From positions 1-16,176 of the forward strand of contig JAHIMW010000143.1 in NCBI GenBank assembly GCA_018896355.1: a DNA stretch of 16,176 nt. Direction: 5' to 3'. This stretch comes from Pseudomonadota bacterium. Its GTDB lineage: Bacteria > Desulfobacterota > Syntrophia > Syntrophales > UBA5619. This document shows positions 6,596 through 13,818 of the stretch, piece by piece; the first letter of the stretch is position 1; each line of letters opens with the position of its first letter. Position numbers and translations under genes: made by a program. The notes below the pieces were generated by a model. It did no database searches, was not told the DNA's origin, and saw nothing but the letters and a program-made list of their open reading frames with translations.

Positions 6596-7354
6596 TCATC
6601 TATTCACCAGGTGCGCGAAGTATCCGGCCCCGAAACCGTTGTCGATGTTCATCACGGCGACACCCGCGGCACAGGAGTTGAGCATCGCCAAGAGCGCGGC
6701 AAGTCCCCCGAAGCTTGCACCGTAGCCGACGCTGGTCGGCACGGCGATCACCGGACAGGAGACCATCCCTCCGACGACGCTCGGAAGTGCGCCCTCCATT
6801 CCGGCCACGACGACCAGCACGTTCGCCTGCATGATTCGGTCCCTCTGGTCGAGGAGCCGGTGCAGGCCGGCGACCCCGACGTCGTAGGAGCGCTCGACCC
6901 GGCTGCCCATCGACTCCGCCGTGATCGCCGCCTCTTCCGCCACCGAAATGTCCGCCGTCCCCGCGCAGAGGACCATCACATACCTGCCGTCTGTGGCGGC
7001 ATGGTCTGGTTTCTCCCCGGGTTTGTCGACTACCAGTATCCGGGCGAGGCTGTGATAGGTGCAACCGTCGACCGCCGCCGCGATTTTCCCGGCGACTTCC
7101 GGCGCCACGCGGGTTGCGAGCACCTTGGTGTGGTGCCCGGCGAGCCGTTTTACAATATCCACGGCCTGCTCGTCGGTTTTCCCCTGGCAGAAAACCACCT
7201 CGGGAAAGCCGGTGCGGATTCCACGGTGCAGATCGAGCTTTGCGCACCCGATGTCGTCGTAGGGAAGGGTGCGGAGGCTGCTGAGCGCCTCATCGACCGG
7301 CAGATCTCCTGATTTTACCTCTTCGAGGATTTGTTTGAGCCGCAAAGCGTCCAT
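6596..7354 (-). CDS. larB: LarB, pyridinium biscarboxylate mononucleotide synthase
   Basis: LarB carboxylates and hydrolyses nicotinate adenine dinucleotide to the biscarboxylate mononucleotide, the first step of nickel-pincer nucleotide synthesis. The 252-residue protein has the PurE-like C-terminal half with GMEGALPSVVGGM (185-197), SVGYGASFGG (208-217), and LNSCAAG (225-231). C228 corresponds to the Cys that forms a covalent adduct with the pyridine ring in the characterised enzyme. The N-terminal half has the usual LDLHRGIRTGFPEVVFCQGK block (40-59). The ATG directly follows the larE stop, with AAGG just upstream inside larE, so the two are coupled. The C-terminus ends one base before the palindromic element, whose arrival may have set the present stop. 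Confidence 0.95.
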   Translation of the reverse strand: MDALRLKQILEEVKSGDLPVDEALSSLRTLPYDDIGCAKLDLHRGIRTGFPEVVFCQGKTDEQAVDIVKRLAGHHTKVLATRVAPEVAGKIAAAVDGCTYHSLARILVVDKPGEKPDHAATDGRYVMVLCAGTADISVAEEAAITAESMGSRVERSYDVGVAGLHRLLDQRDRIMQANVLVVVAGMEGALPSVVGGMVSCPVIAVPTSVGYGASFGGLAALLAMLNSCAAGVAVMNIDNGFGAGYFAHLVNR

Positions 7355-8179
7355 TTATACCTTCTTCTCCCCGTCGAGAACGGCGTTCATGCTGCCCATC
7401 CGGTAGCCGTTCAGATCCAGTGTTATATAAAGATAGGCCAGTTCCTTGAATTTTGCCGCAACCAGCCGCCGGATTTCAGGCGAGGCGAGACGCAGGATTT
7501 CCTCCGGTTCGACCTCGATTCGGGCGATCTCCCCATGGTGTCGGACCCTCACTTGCCGAAATCCCAGCCCCTTCAGGAACCGCTCCGCCTCATCGAGACG
7601 TCGGAGAATGTCGGGCTCGATCCGGGTCCCGTAGGGGATGCGGGACGAGAGGCAGGCGAACGACGGTTTGTCCCAGGTCGGCAGGCCCATCCGGCGTGAA
7701 ACCTCCCGGATATCCTTCTTGGTAAACCCGGCTTCGCGCAACGGGCTTCGGACGCCGAGTTTCGCAGCGGCCCGGCTTCCCGGTCTGTAGTCATCCAGAT
7801 CGTCGACATTTGCGCCGTCAACCACCCGGTCGATGCCGTGTTCCTGGCCGATGGCGATGAGTTTGCCGAAAAGTTCGGTCTTGCAGAAGAAGCAGCGGTC
7901 GGGGGTATTGGCCGCGAAATCATTGTTTGCAAGCTCATCGGTGTCGATGCCGATGACCGTGATCCCCAGCTTTCCCGCCGTTTCCAGAGCTTCCGCCACT
8001 TCCGATCGGGGATAGGTCTCCGAAGAGGCCAGCACGCATACCGCACGATCCCCAAGGACCTCTCCGGCCACGGCCGCCAGCAGCGTACTGTCGCAGCCTC
8101 CGGAGTAGCCGATGACAACGCCGCCCATCTCTCCGAGCAGCGTGCGAAGCCTCTCCAACTTGAAATCGATTGTTTCCAT
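7355..8179 (-). CDS. larE: LarE, sulfur transferase for nickel-pincer cofactor, three-cysteine type
   Basis: LarE is a PP-loop ATP pyrophosphatase that adenylates the biscarboxylate nucleotide made by LarB and transfers sulfur to both carboxylates. The 274-residue protein has the PP-loop YSGGCDST (25-32), the CFFCK motif (C96 and C99), DDYRPGS (129-135) and FACLSSRIPYG (174-184, C176). C176 matches the single sulfur-donating Cys of the Lactobacillus plantarum enzyme, which sacrifices it to dehydroalanine. That enzyme, as I recall it, lacks the CxxC pair. Three cysteines in this pattern fit the reported iron-sulfur-cluster LarE type, which would supply sulfur catalytically; this is inferred. 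It is the first gene of the operon, and GGGAAAGG just upstream serves as ribosome site. About 110 bp separate it from the degraded dehydrogenase gene behind it. Confidence 0.94.
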   Translation of the reverse strand: METIDFKLERLRTLLGEMGGVVIGYSGGCDSTLLAAVAGEVLGDRAVCVLASSETYPRSEVAEALETAGKLGITVIGIDTDELANNDFAANTPDRCFFCKTELFGKLIAIGQEHGIDRVVDGANVDDLDDYRPGSRAAAKLGVRSPLREAGFTKKDIREVSRRMGLPTWDKPSFACLSSRIPYGTRIEPDILRRLDEAERFLKGLGFRQVRVRHHGEIARIEVEPEEILRLASPEIRRLVAAKFKELAYLYITLDLNGYRMGSMNAVLDGEKKV

Positions 8180-8291
8180 GGCGCCTTTCCCGATCCATCG
8201 ACAGTGGTTCTCTGTATATCAAAAAAATGATCGCGGTGCATGGAAATGATCGGCGGCTTTGGGGCAACTCCGCGTCGATGGTCCATAAAAC

Positions 8292-8582
8292 CTATGAAGC
8301 ATGGGGATTTAGGCCGGCCATCCGTTCAAGCACCTCATAGACGGCCGCCGTATCGTGGTCGGCATGTCCCGATGTCAGAGCCGCGGTGTATATCGGTATC
8401 GTTGCCGAAAACAGCGGGGCAGGGGAGTCGGCGGCCAGAAGCGCTTCGCCGATCAGATCCGTTCCGACGACCTCGAACCCCGATCCGACCAGGTTCACCG
8501 CCATCGCCAACCCCATATTGCCCAGCCCGATCACACCTACCGGACCGATAGTCCTTGAAACCGATTTTACCTTGTCGGACAT
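8292..8582 (-). pseudogene. 3-hydroxyisobutyrate/threonate dehydrogenase-family relic with internal deletion
   Basis: This 96-codon frame joins the two ends of a roughly 290-residue NAD(P)-dependent beta-hydroxyacid dehydrogenase. Residues 15-43 are the N-terminal Rossmann motif GVIGLGNMGLAMAVNLVGSG with a following VVGTD strand. From about residue 44 the sequence is the C-terminal helix region (IGEALLAADS, PAPLFSATIPIY, HADHDTAAVYEVLERMAG) of the 3-hydroxyisobutyrate or L-threonate dehydrogenase group. About 195 residues between them, including the substrate site and catalytic Lys, are absent. The junction, near 8440-8460, is in frame and the start, with GAGAGG upstream, looks intact. It may still be translated as a short peptide, but catalysis is not expected. 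A similarly gutted acyl-CoA ligase lies upstream. Confidence 0.75.
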
Positions 8583-8648
8583 CCCAATACCTCTCGCTTC
8601 TGAATTCGCCAGCCGGTCTCCGGGTGGCGCAACGCTATTGACCTCTAT

Positions 8649-8790
8649 GAGACCTTTATTTCTGCCCTGCCTGTCATTGCGAGGAGCTTTAGCGACGAAG
8701 CAATCTCATGGTTTATCTGATGGTTATGGGATTGCTTCGTCGGTCTTTGGCCTCCTCGCAATGACGAATGGCGCGTTTTTCAAAGGTCTC
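8649..8790. repeat. Palindromic dispersed repeat, copy A
   Basis: This 142-bp repeat lies between the dehydrogenase and ligase relics. It has terminal inverted gagaccttt/aaaggtctc ends and a long internal palindrome: gtcattgcgaggag (8673-8686) pairs perfectly with ctcctcgcaatgac (8752-8765), and an inner cgacgaagcaatc pairs with gattgcttcgtcg. Its reverse complement matches copy B at 11988-12131 at roughly 90% by eye. There is no coding capacity. It behaves like a non-autonomous mobile palindrome. Confidence 0.85.
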
Positions 8791-8792
8791 TT

Positions 8793-9595
8793 CTATTTGA
8801 CCGATGTTCGCAGCACCTTCTTATCCAGTTTGCCGACGCTTGTTTTGGGAATCGTGTCCATAAAAATATAGCGATCGGGAACGCCGTACTTGGGCAGCTT
8901 CCCCTCATCGGCAAATTTTTTCATGAACGCCTTCAGCTTCTCGGAGCTGATCTTGCCCCGAAAATCCTGTTTCAGCGTCACGATCATCAACGGCCTTTCG
9001 CCCCACTTCTCGTCCGGCACGCCGATCGCGGCGGATTCGAGGACGGCTTCATGCTGGCTCATCACATTTTCCAGATCCAGCGAAGAGACCCACTCCCCGC
9101 CGATTGCAGCAACGCTTCATACTCGGCGGCAAAGCCCCGCTTCGTATCCCGCGGGCCGTTTTCGGTGATGATCACGTATGTTTTAACCGTTTCCAGTTGA
9201 TCGATGATGGTTTCCAGAACGGGAAGGAAATCGGCATGGATGATGATCATTTTGGCTTCGGCATGGTTGAGGGCGTAGCGGATCTGATCGGTCGACAACC
9301 GCCAGTTCACGGTCTGCAAAACGGAGCCCATCATCGGAACGGCAAAAAAACACTCCAGATACCGGTGGCTGTCGTAATCAAACACCGCGACCGTCTCCCC
9401 CGGCCTCAACCCCAGTGTTGCCAGACCGTTGGCCAGCATGGCGATGCGCTTTACAAAATCTTTATATGTGTAGCGATGTCGGTCGCTGTAAACGATCTCG
9501 CGATCCGGCGAATCCATAAGCGGCGTGGCGAGCAGTTTTTTAATGATGAGTGGATACCGGTAATTTTCTCCAGGCTGATGGTTTTTTTCGGCCAT
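8793..9595 (-). pseudogene. AMP-forming acyl-CoA ligase relic: internal deletion plus frameshift
   Basis: Two frames encode the ends of one adenylate-forming ligase (normally about 540 residues). The first, from ATG 9595 with GGGG upstream, gives about 165 residues of N-terminal domain, including YTYKDFVKRIAMLANGL and GLRPGETVAVFDYDSHRYLE. It then shifts frame at about 9092-9100. The other frame resumes with EWVSSLDLENVMSQHEAVLE and IGVPDEKWGERP and ends with IPKTSVGKLDKKVLR, the C-terminal domain with its catalytic Lys. Everything between, including the ATP-binding and adenylation motifs, is gone. The match to medium/long-chain fatty-acyl ligases is by motif only. It is divergent from the AOR gene, with about 200 bp between. 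Since AOR family enzymes turn over aldehydes and acids, a ligase beside it would have made sense before its loss, but that link is speculative. Confidence 0.85.
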
Positions 9596-9713
9596 TGACA
9601 ACCCCCATTCTTTCTGAGTTTCAGAAGCAAAAGCGAATTGGTTGAGGAGGATATCTAAATGAAAGGGGTATGTCTGTCAAGCTGATCCGACAAATTACTG
9701 AACCGATAATTCA

Positions 9714-9743
9714 TTGACAACGGAAACCACTTCATTCTATGTA
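9714..9743 (+). promoter_or_regulatory. Candidate sigma70-type promoter for the AOR gene
   Basis: TTGACA (9714-9719) is followed after 18 bp by TATGTA (9738-9743), about 54 bp upstream of the AOR start. The -35 is perfect and the -10 is weak. This is the best match in the divergent intergenic region. Confidence 0.45.
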
Positions 9744-9764
9744 TCCCCTGGTTAAAATACGATG

Positions 9765-9781
9765 GCCGCCGGCGCGGCGGC
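9765..9781 (+). other. GC-rich hairpin in the AOR leader
   Basis: gccgcc (9765-9770) pairs with ggcggc (9776-9781) around a 5-nt loop. It ends 15 nt before the AOR start, just upstream of its AAAGGG ribosome site (9787-9792), so it could modulate translation. It has no T-run and is not a terminator. No known riboswitch was recognised. Confidence 0.35.
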
Positions 9782-9796
9782 AACAGAAAGGGAATC

Positions 9797-11980
9797 ATGC
9801 GGTACACACCAAGACGACTCAACCACGGATATACGAATCGAGTTCTCTCCATCGACATGGGGAGCGGGGAGATACGGATTCCCGACATCGACCCCGTGAT
9901 CAGGGAGTATTTTATCGGCGGACGGGCGCTCGGGCTCTATCTCCTCCACAAGGGAATCCAACCCCGAACGACCCCCGGCGATCCGGAAAATCCGCTGATC
10001 TTCGCTCCGGGCCCGCTCGGAGGCATCCCCCAATTTCCGGGAACGAGCAAGTGCATGGCCGTCTCCCTGTCACCGTTGACGGGCATCCCGGGTGTTTCGA
10101 ATTTCGGCGGCCACTTCGGCGCCTATCTCAAATACGCCGGTTTCGACGCGCTGGAGGTTACAGGGAAATCGGATCGGGAGGTGATGATCGTTATCGACGG
10201 GCTACGCGGGGAAATCTCCGTGACGGATGCTCCCGCCATTGATCATGTCTTCGGCCTGGAGGCGGAGATAGTAGATCGCTTTGTCCGCGAAGGCCGTGAT
10301 AAAAAGGAGATTGTTTTTTTGACGACGGGCGTCGGCGCCTCCCGGACGACCTACGGATGCATCAACAGCCACTATTTCGATCCGGCCAAGCCTGTGGACG
10401 GAACCAAGGGGCTTTTTCGGACCAAGCAGGCAGGCCGGACCGGGCTCGGCACCGTCATGCGGGACAAGAAGATCCGCGCCATCGTCGTCCTGGCGAAATA
10501 TCCGCACGGGGAAAATCCGTACGGCGCGGCCGATTGGGAAAAGGTGAAGCGGGCGGGGGCAAAGCTGGGCGAGGTGGTCCGGGAGGTCGATCCGCAGTCG
10601 CTCAAGATGTACCGCAAGGGCTCTGCGGGGCTGATCAACTTCATGAACAAGGAAGAGTACAAATCCCTTCCCGTGAACAATTACCAGTTGGGATCCGATC
10701 CGCGGGCGGAAAACATCAGCGGGAAATTCTACGCGGATCACCTGTTCGACCACCGGGGGATGGACGGCTGCTTTCCCGGCTGCAATCTGCGCTGTACCAA
10801 GGGCGGTTGGGTCACGCTGACCTCCGGCGCGGAGAAGGGCCGCCGGGTGTGGGTGGATGGCCCCGAGTATGAAACGGCCGCCGGTTTCGGTTCCAACCTG
10901 GGCATCTGGAATCCCGAATTCATCATGGAGGCCAACTGGCATTGCGACAACTACGGGATCGACACGATCACACTGTCGGTCGCGGTCGCCTTTCTGATGG
11001 AATGCTTCCAGCGGGGCTACCTGACCCGGGAAGACGCGGACGGACTGGAGCTGACCTGGGGCAATGAAGCCGCGGTCCTGCGGTTCATCCATCAGCTCGC
11101 CGCCGGGGAGACGGAATTTTACCGGCAGGCCGGGAAAGGGATGGTCGGCCTCGTCGACTGGATCTCCGGGCAGTATGTCCGGAGGAGCGGCAAGCCCGAT
11201 CCGCGGGAAGATCTGCTCCGTTTTGCGATGCAGACAAAGGGGTTGCCCTTTTCGCTCTACCGGACGCACCGGTCGCTCTCGATGCAGGCCTCCTACGCCG
11301 CCGCCAGCGACATCGGGGCGCACCATGCGGCGGCATGGCTGATCAAGAGCGATCTGCTGGGCGCGTTCCCTTCGATGGAAGACAAGGCCAAGGCGCTGAT
11401 CACCTATCCGCGGGTCCGTCTCGGCAACGACAACCTGGGCCTGTGCAAGCTGCCGTGGGTGGATGTCTTCAATCCCGCGTCCGGAAAGATGAAGGATACA
11501 GATATCTACATCAATCCGGCGTCCCAGGAGATCTATGCGGATTTCTACAACGGGATGCTGGGGACGGAGATGACCTGGCAGCAGATCTTCGCGCGGACCG
11601 ATCGGGATATCAACCTGCAGCGGGTCATGAACGTCATGGTCTATGGAAAGGAAACGGCCCGGCAGGACCGGATTCCGGATAGGGCCGTCGGACCGACGGA
11701 TGACCTGCTCTATGATGCCGAGAAGGAGTACAACGACCGGGAGCTGGCCGGGTTTCCGGGGAAACCGGTCGCGGATGTTCAGCGCCTGCCGACGGCTCAA
11801 AAGCGGGAACTCCTGATGAAAAGAAGAAAAGAGCAATTGCGGGAGCTGATCCAGGTCTATTACCGCGCGCGAGGCTGGAACAGCTCCGGTATCCCGACCC
11901 CGGAAACGCTGAAGAAAATCGGCCTGTGGGAATTTCTGACCGCGGAAGCAAGGGCCAAAATCCTTGAAATGGCCGGTTAA
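9797..11980 (+). CDS. Aldehyde:ferredoxin oxidoreductase (AOR) family tungsten/molybdenum enzyme
   Basis: AOR-family enzymes use a bis-pyranopterin tungsten (sometimes molybdenum) site and a [4Fe-4S] cluster to oxidise aldehydes, or reduce acids, with ferredoxin. The 727-residue protein has the N-terminal IGGRALGLYLL segment (40-50), GRTGLGTVMRDKKIRAI (213-229), the cysteine motif CFPGCNLRC (325, 329, 333), CDNYGIDTI (383-391) and a late Cys in NLGLCKLPW (C550) that would be the fourth cluster ligand. The spacing Cx3Cx3C differs from Cx2Cx3C in the classic Pyrococcus enzyme, and the protein is about 120 residues longer, with a charged C-terminal extension. It therefore belongs to a divergent branch and the substrate cannot be assigned; a BamB-like or other specialised role is possible. 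The ATG at 9797 has AAAGGG 4 nt upstream. It appears to be a single-gene unit, divergent from the ligase relic and convergent with msrAB. Confidence 0.9.
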   Translation: MRYTPRRLNHGYTNRVLSIDMGSGEIRIPDIDPVIREYFIGGRALGLYLLHKGIQPRTTPGDPENPLIFAPGPLGGIPQFPGTSKCMAVSLSPLTGIPGVSNFGGHFGAYLKYAGFDALEVTGKSDREVMIVIDGLRGEISVTDAPAIDHVFGLEAEIVDRFVREGRDKKEIVFLTTGVGASRTTYGCINSHYFDPAKPVDGTKGLFRTKQAGRTGLGTVMRDKKIRAIVVLAKYPHGENPYGAADWEKVKRAGAKLGEVVREVDPQSLKMYRKGSAGLINFMNKEEYKSLPVNNYQLGSDPRAENISGKFYADHLFDHRGMDGCFPGCNLRCTKGGWVTLTSGAEKGRRVWVDGPEYETAAGFGSNLGIWNPEFIMEANWHCDNYGIDTITLSVAVAFLMECFQRGYLTREDADGLELTWGNEAAVLRFIHQLAAGETEFYRQAGKGMVGLVDWISGQYVRRSGKPDPREDLLRFAMQTKGLPFSLYRTHRSLSMQASYAAASDIGAHHAAAWLIKSDLLGAFPSMEDKAKALITYPRVRLGNDNLGLCKLPWVDVFNPASGKMKDTDIYINPASQEIYADFYNGMLGTEMTWQQIFARTDRDINLQRVMNVMVYGKETARQDRIPDRAVGPTDDLLYDAEKEYNDRELAGFPGKPVADVQRLPTAQKRELLMKRRKEQLRELIQVYYRARGWNSSGIPTPETLKKIGLWEFLTAEARAKILEMAG

Positions 11981-11987
11981 GGACCAA

Positions 11988-12131
11988 GAGAGCTTTGAAA
12001 AACGCGCCATTGGTCATTGCGAGGAGGCCAAAGGCCGACGAAGCAATCCCATCACCATCCGATAAACCATGAGATTGCTTCGTCGCTCGCTCCTCGCAAT
12101 GACAGGAAGCGCAGAAATTCAAAGGTTTCTC
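11988..12131. repeat. Palindromic dispersed repeat, copy B
   Basis: This is the second copy of the repeat at 8649-8790, in inverted orientation. It shares the tttgaaaaacgcgccatt end, the outer stem gtcattgcgaggag (12013-12026) with ctcctcgcaatgac (12090-12103), and the inner gacgaagcaatc/gattgcttcgtc arms. It fills the gap between the convergent AOR and msrAB genes, where its hairpin could also act as a two-way transcription barrier. The gap holds nothing else. Confidence 0.85.
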
Positions 12132-12150
12132 CGATGCCTCGGTGCTCGGT

Positions 12151-13248
12151 CTACTTCTTTTTTTCGAAGAGATTTTGATATTGTCCGTAGCCTTCCTTTT
12201 CAAGGTCCTCTTTGGGAATGAAGCGAAGCGCCGCGGAGTTCATGCAGTAGCGGAGCCCGGTCGGCGCGGGGCCATCCGGAAACACGTGTCCGAGATGGGA
12301 GCCCCCGTAGCGGCTTTTCACCTCTATCCGCTGTGTGAAGAGGCTGTTGTCCTTCTTTTCCACGACCAGTCCCGGATCGAGCGGCCGGGTGAAGCTGGGC
12401 CAACCCGTGCCGGAATCGTATTTGTCGAGCGAACTGAATAGCGGTTCGCCTGAAGCGACGTCCACGTAGATCCCTTCTTTCTTGTTGTTCCAGTATTCAT
12501 TCTGGAAGGCCGATTCGGTGCCCTCCTTTTGTGTAACCTCGTACTGGAGAGGCGTCAGTTTCTTCTCCAAGGACTTTTTGTCGGGCTTTTTGTAGGCCTT
12601 TGCCGGGGCCGGCGGGATGGTACATTGGTCATTTTTCCAGATCTTTTCCAGGAACTGATCGCGCCCCGACCCTTGACGGTAAGACTTGTACCGGAGCGGA
12701 TTCTTCTTGTAATAATCTTGGTGGTACCCCTCCGCGTCGTAGAATCTGGTGAATTCCCGAATCTCCGTGGCTATCGGTTTGTCGAACCGCCCCGATTTTC
12801 CGAGGGCGTCCCGGGATTTCTCCGCGATCCTTTTCTGCTCCCCGTCATGATAGAAGATCACGCTCCGGTAATAGGGCCCCCGATCCCCGAATTGCCCGCC
12901 GGCGTCCGTCGGGTCGATGTGCCTCAAGAAGAGGTCGAGAAGCTTTTCGTATCTGATTTTCGATGGATCGTAGAAGACCTGCACCGCCTCGACGTGCCCC
13001 TTCTTTCCGTAATTCTCATAGATCGGGCCGTCTCCCGAGCCGCCTGTATAGCCGGAGACGACCTTGAGAACCCCGGGCGCCTTTTCAAGATCGGATTCCA
13101 CACACCAGAAACAGCCGCCGGCGAGGGTGGCGATCCGGGTTTTTGCATTCAACTGGTCCATTTTTTTTACCTCCTGCTGCGCGGCCTGCCCCGTTACGGA
13201 TAGCAGCACAAGAAAGAGCGCCGCGATATAGACAAGAATTTTTTTCAT
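12151..13248 (-). CDS. msrAB: Exported MsrA-MsrB fusion, peptide-methionine sulfoxide reductase
   Basis: This 365-residue protein repairs both S- and R-methionine sulfoxide. Residues 1-23 form a signal peptide (MKK, hydrophobic core, GQA/AQ), so it probably works outside the cytoplasm. MsrA follows with GCFWC (45-49, catalytic C46) and GYHQDYY (174-180); C209 is placed to be its resolving cysteine. MsrB has SGEPLFSS (266-273), SGTGWPSFTRP (279-289), HLGHVFPDGP (318-327) and RYCMNSAALRF (333-343, catalytic C335). The zinc-binding CxxC pairs of many MsrB proteins are absent, and the usual Cys in SGCGWPSF is Thr, so MsrB has no obvious resolving Cys of its own. I start at 13248 because GGGGGAG lies 6 nt upstream; longer frames add an unrelated stretch. 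It lacks the thioredoxin-like domain of Neisseria PilB. Its presence in an anaerobe suggests oxidant defence. Confidence 0.95.
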   Translation of the reverse strand: MKKILVYIAALFLVLLSVTGQAAQQEVKKMDQLNAKTRIATLAGGCFWCVESDLEKAPGVLKVVSGYTGGSGDGPIYENYGKKGHVEAVQVFYDPSKIRYEKLLDLFLRHIDPTDAGGQFGDRGPYYRSVIFYHDGEQKRIAEKSRDALGKSGRFDKPIATEIREFTRFYDAEGYHQDYYKKNPLRYKSYRQGSGRDQFLEKIWKNDQCTIPPAPAKAYKKPDKKSLEKKLTPLQYEVTQKEGTESAFQNEYWNNKKEGIYVDVASGEPLFSSLDKYDSGTGWPSFTRPLDPGLVVEKKDNSLFTQRIEVKSRYGGSHLGHVFPDGPAPTGLRYCMNSAALRFIPKEDLEKEGYGQYQNLFEKKK

Positions 13249-13286
13249 ATCATTCTCCCCCAATTCGGTGTTCGTTCGTGATGGGT

Positions 13287-13314
13287 AATGTAGCGATGAA
13301 CCTGCCGATGTCAA
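13287..13314 (-). promoter_or_regulatory. Candidate sigma70-type promoter for msrAB
   Basis: Reading the minus strand, TTGACA (13314-13309) is followed after 16 bp by TACATT (13292-13287), about 40 bp before the msrAB start. The -35 is perfect, the -10 fair and the spacer slightly short. Confidence 0.5.
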
Positions 13315-13342
13315 ACCGCCGACGCTCTATGCTGAAAGAATC

Positions 13343-13495
13343 TGCTTGATTTTATGCGATGGCATACTTCAGGAATTTAGGCGTGTCCTTAAGAAAAAGT
13401 TTGCCACCTCTCCTCATGAAACGTCCGAAGCACTGATTATTCTTTCTGAGGCGGCGCTGGAAATTCTCGGACAAACTGATTCAATTACACGGTGA
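13343..13495 (+). pseudogene. Fragment of a PIN-domain toxin
   Basis: This stretch, open to TGA 13493-13495, reads LCDGILQEFRRVLKKKF followed by SPHETSEALIILSEAALEILG. It resembles the interior of PIN-family toxin proteins (the COG1569 type, where a beta strand leads into a helix with EF..VL..KF). The N-terminal DTN strand and the C-terminal acidic residues are missing, and no start codon with a ribosome site is visible, so this is a relic about 50 codons long. It stands 70 bp upstream of an intact VapBC-like pair, in the same direction. Confidence 0.6.
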
Positions 13496-13504
13496 ATTTT
13501 TGTC

Positions 13505-13546
13505 TTGATATTTGTACGGCTTTATCTGTAATATGTATGGTACCAT
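13505..13546 (+). promoter_or_regulatory. Promoter and palindromic operator of the first toxin-antitoxin pair
   Basis: TTGATA (13505-13510) and TAATAT (13529-13534), 18 bp apart, precede the antitoxin gene by about 32 bp. A perfect 10-bp palindrome, atggtaccat (13537-13546), covers the expected transcription start. That is the right place for autorepression by a toxin-antitoxin complex. Confidence 0.55.
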
Positions 13547-13566
13547 TTTAAATAGAGGAATCCAAA

Positions 13567-13818
13567 ATGATTAAACAATACGAGGCGATTTATAAGAACG
13601 GGCAATTACAATGGATATATCCCCCGCCTGTGGCGATTGAAAACCGGCGCGTTATGGTATCGCTGGCAGATGAGGAAGATGAGCCGAAGTCCGTCGACAT
13701 CACTGTGCTACTGAGCCAGACACGAGGGAGCCTTGGCCATCGTATGACTATGGAAGAAATAGACAGAGACGTCAGTAACATGCGAGACGAATGGACAAGA
13801 AAATGGGACCTCTCGTGA
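13567..13818 (+). CDS. VapB-like antitoxin of a VapBC pair
   Basis: This 83-residue acidic protein precedes a PIN toxin gene and overlaps it, the classic antitoxin position. The N-terminus, MIKQYEAIYKNGQLQWI, matches the short beta-rich start of AF2212/DUF104-like antitoxins. The C-terminal half has RGSLGHRMTMEEIDRDV and RDEWTRKWD, an amphipathic, charged tail of the kind that wraps the toxin. GAGGAA lies 7 nt upstream of the ATG. AT-rich codon use sets it apart from the metabolic genes. Partner inferred from the overlap; family by resemblance only. Confidence 0.75.
   Translation: MIKQYEAIYKNGQLQWIYPPPVAIENRRVMVSLADEEDEPKSVDITVLLSQTRGSLGHRMTMEEIDRDVSNMRDEWTRKWDLS

Noticed and set aside
9659..9685. 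Eight-codon ORF behind a GAGGAGG site in the region between the ligase relic and the AOR gene
   Set aside because: The ribosome site is strong, but the ORF lies upstream of the candidate AOR promoter and is too short to assign. It may be the start of a deleted gene; there is no further support.
10202..12010. A 602-codon open frame on the minus strand opposite the AOR gene
   Set aside because: It is the antisense shadow of a GC-rich, codon-biased gene. Its translation is rich in Arg, Pro, His and Asp, shows no motif, and has no ribosome site.
8649..12131. CRISPR array or insertion sequence suggested by the repeated palindromes
   Set aside because: There are only two copies, 3.2 kb apart and inverted, with no regular spacers and no transposase gene, so neither applies.
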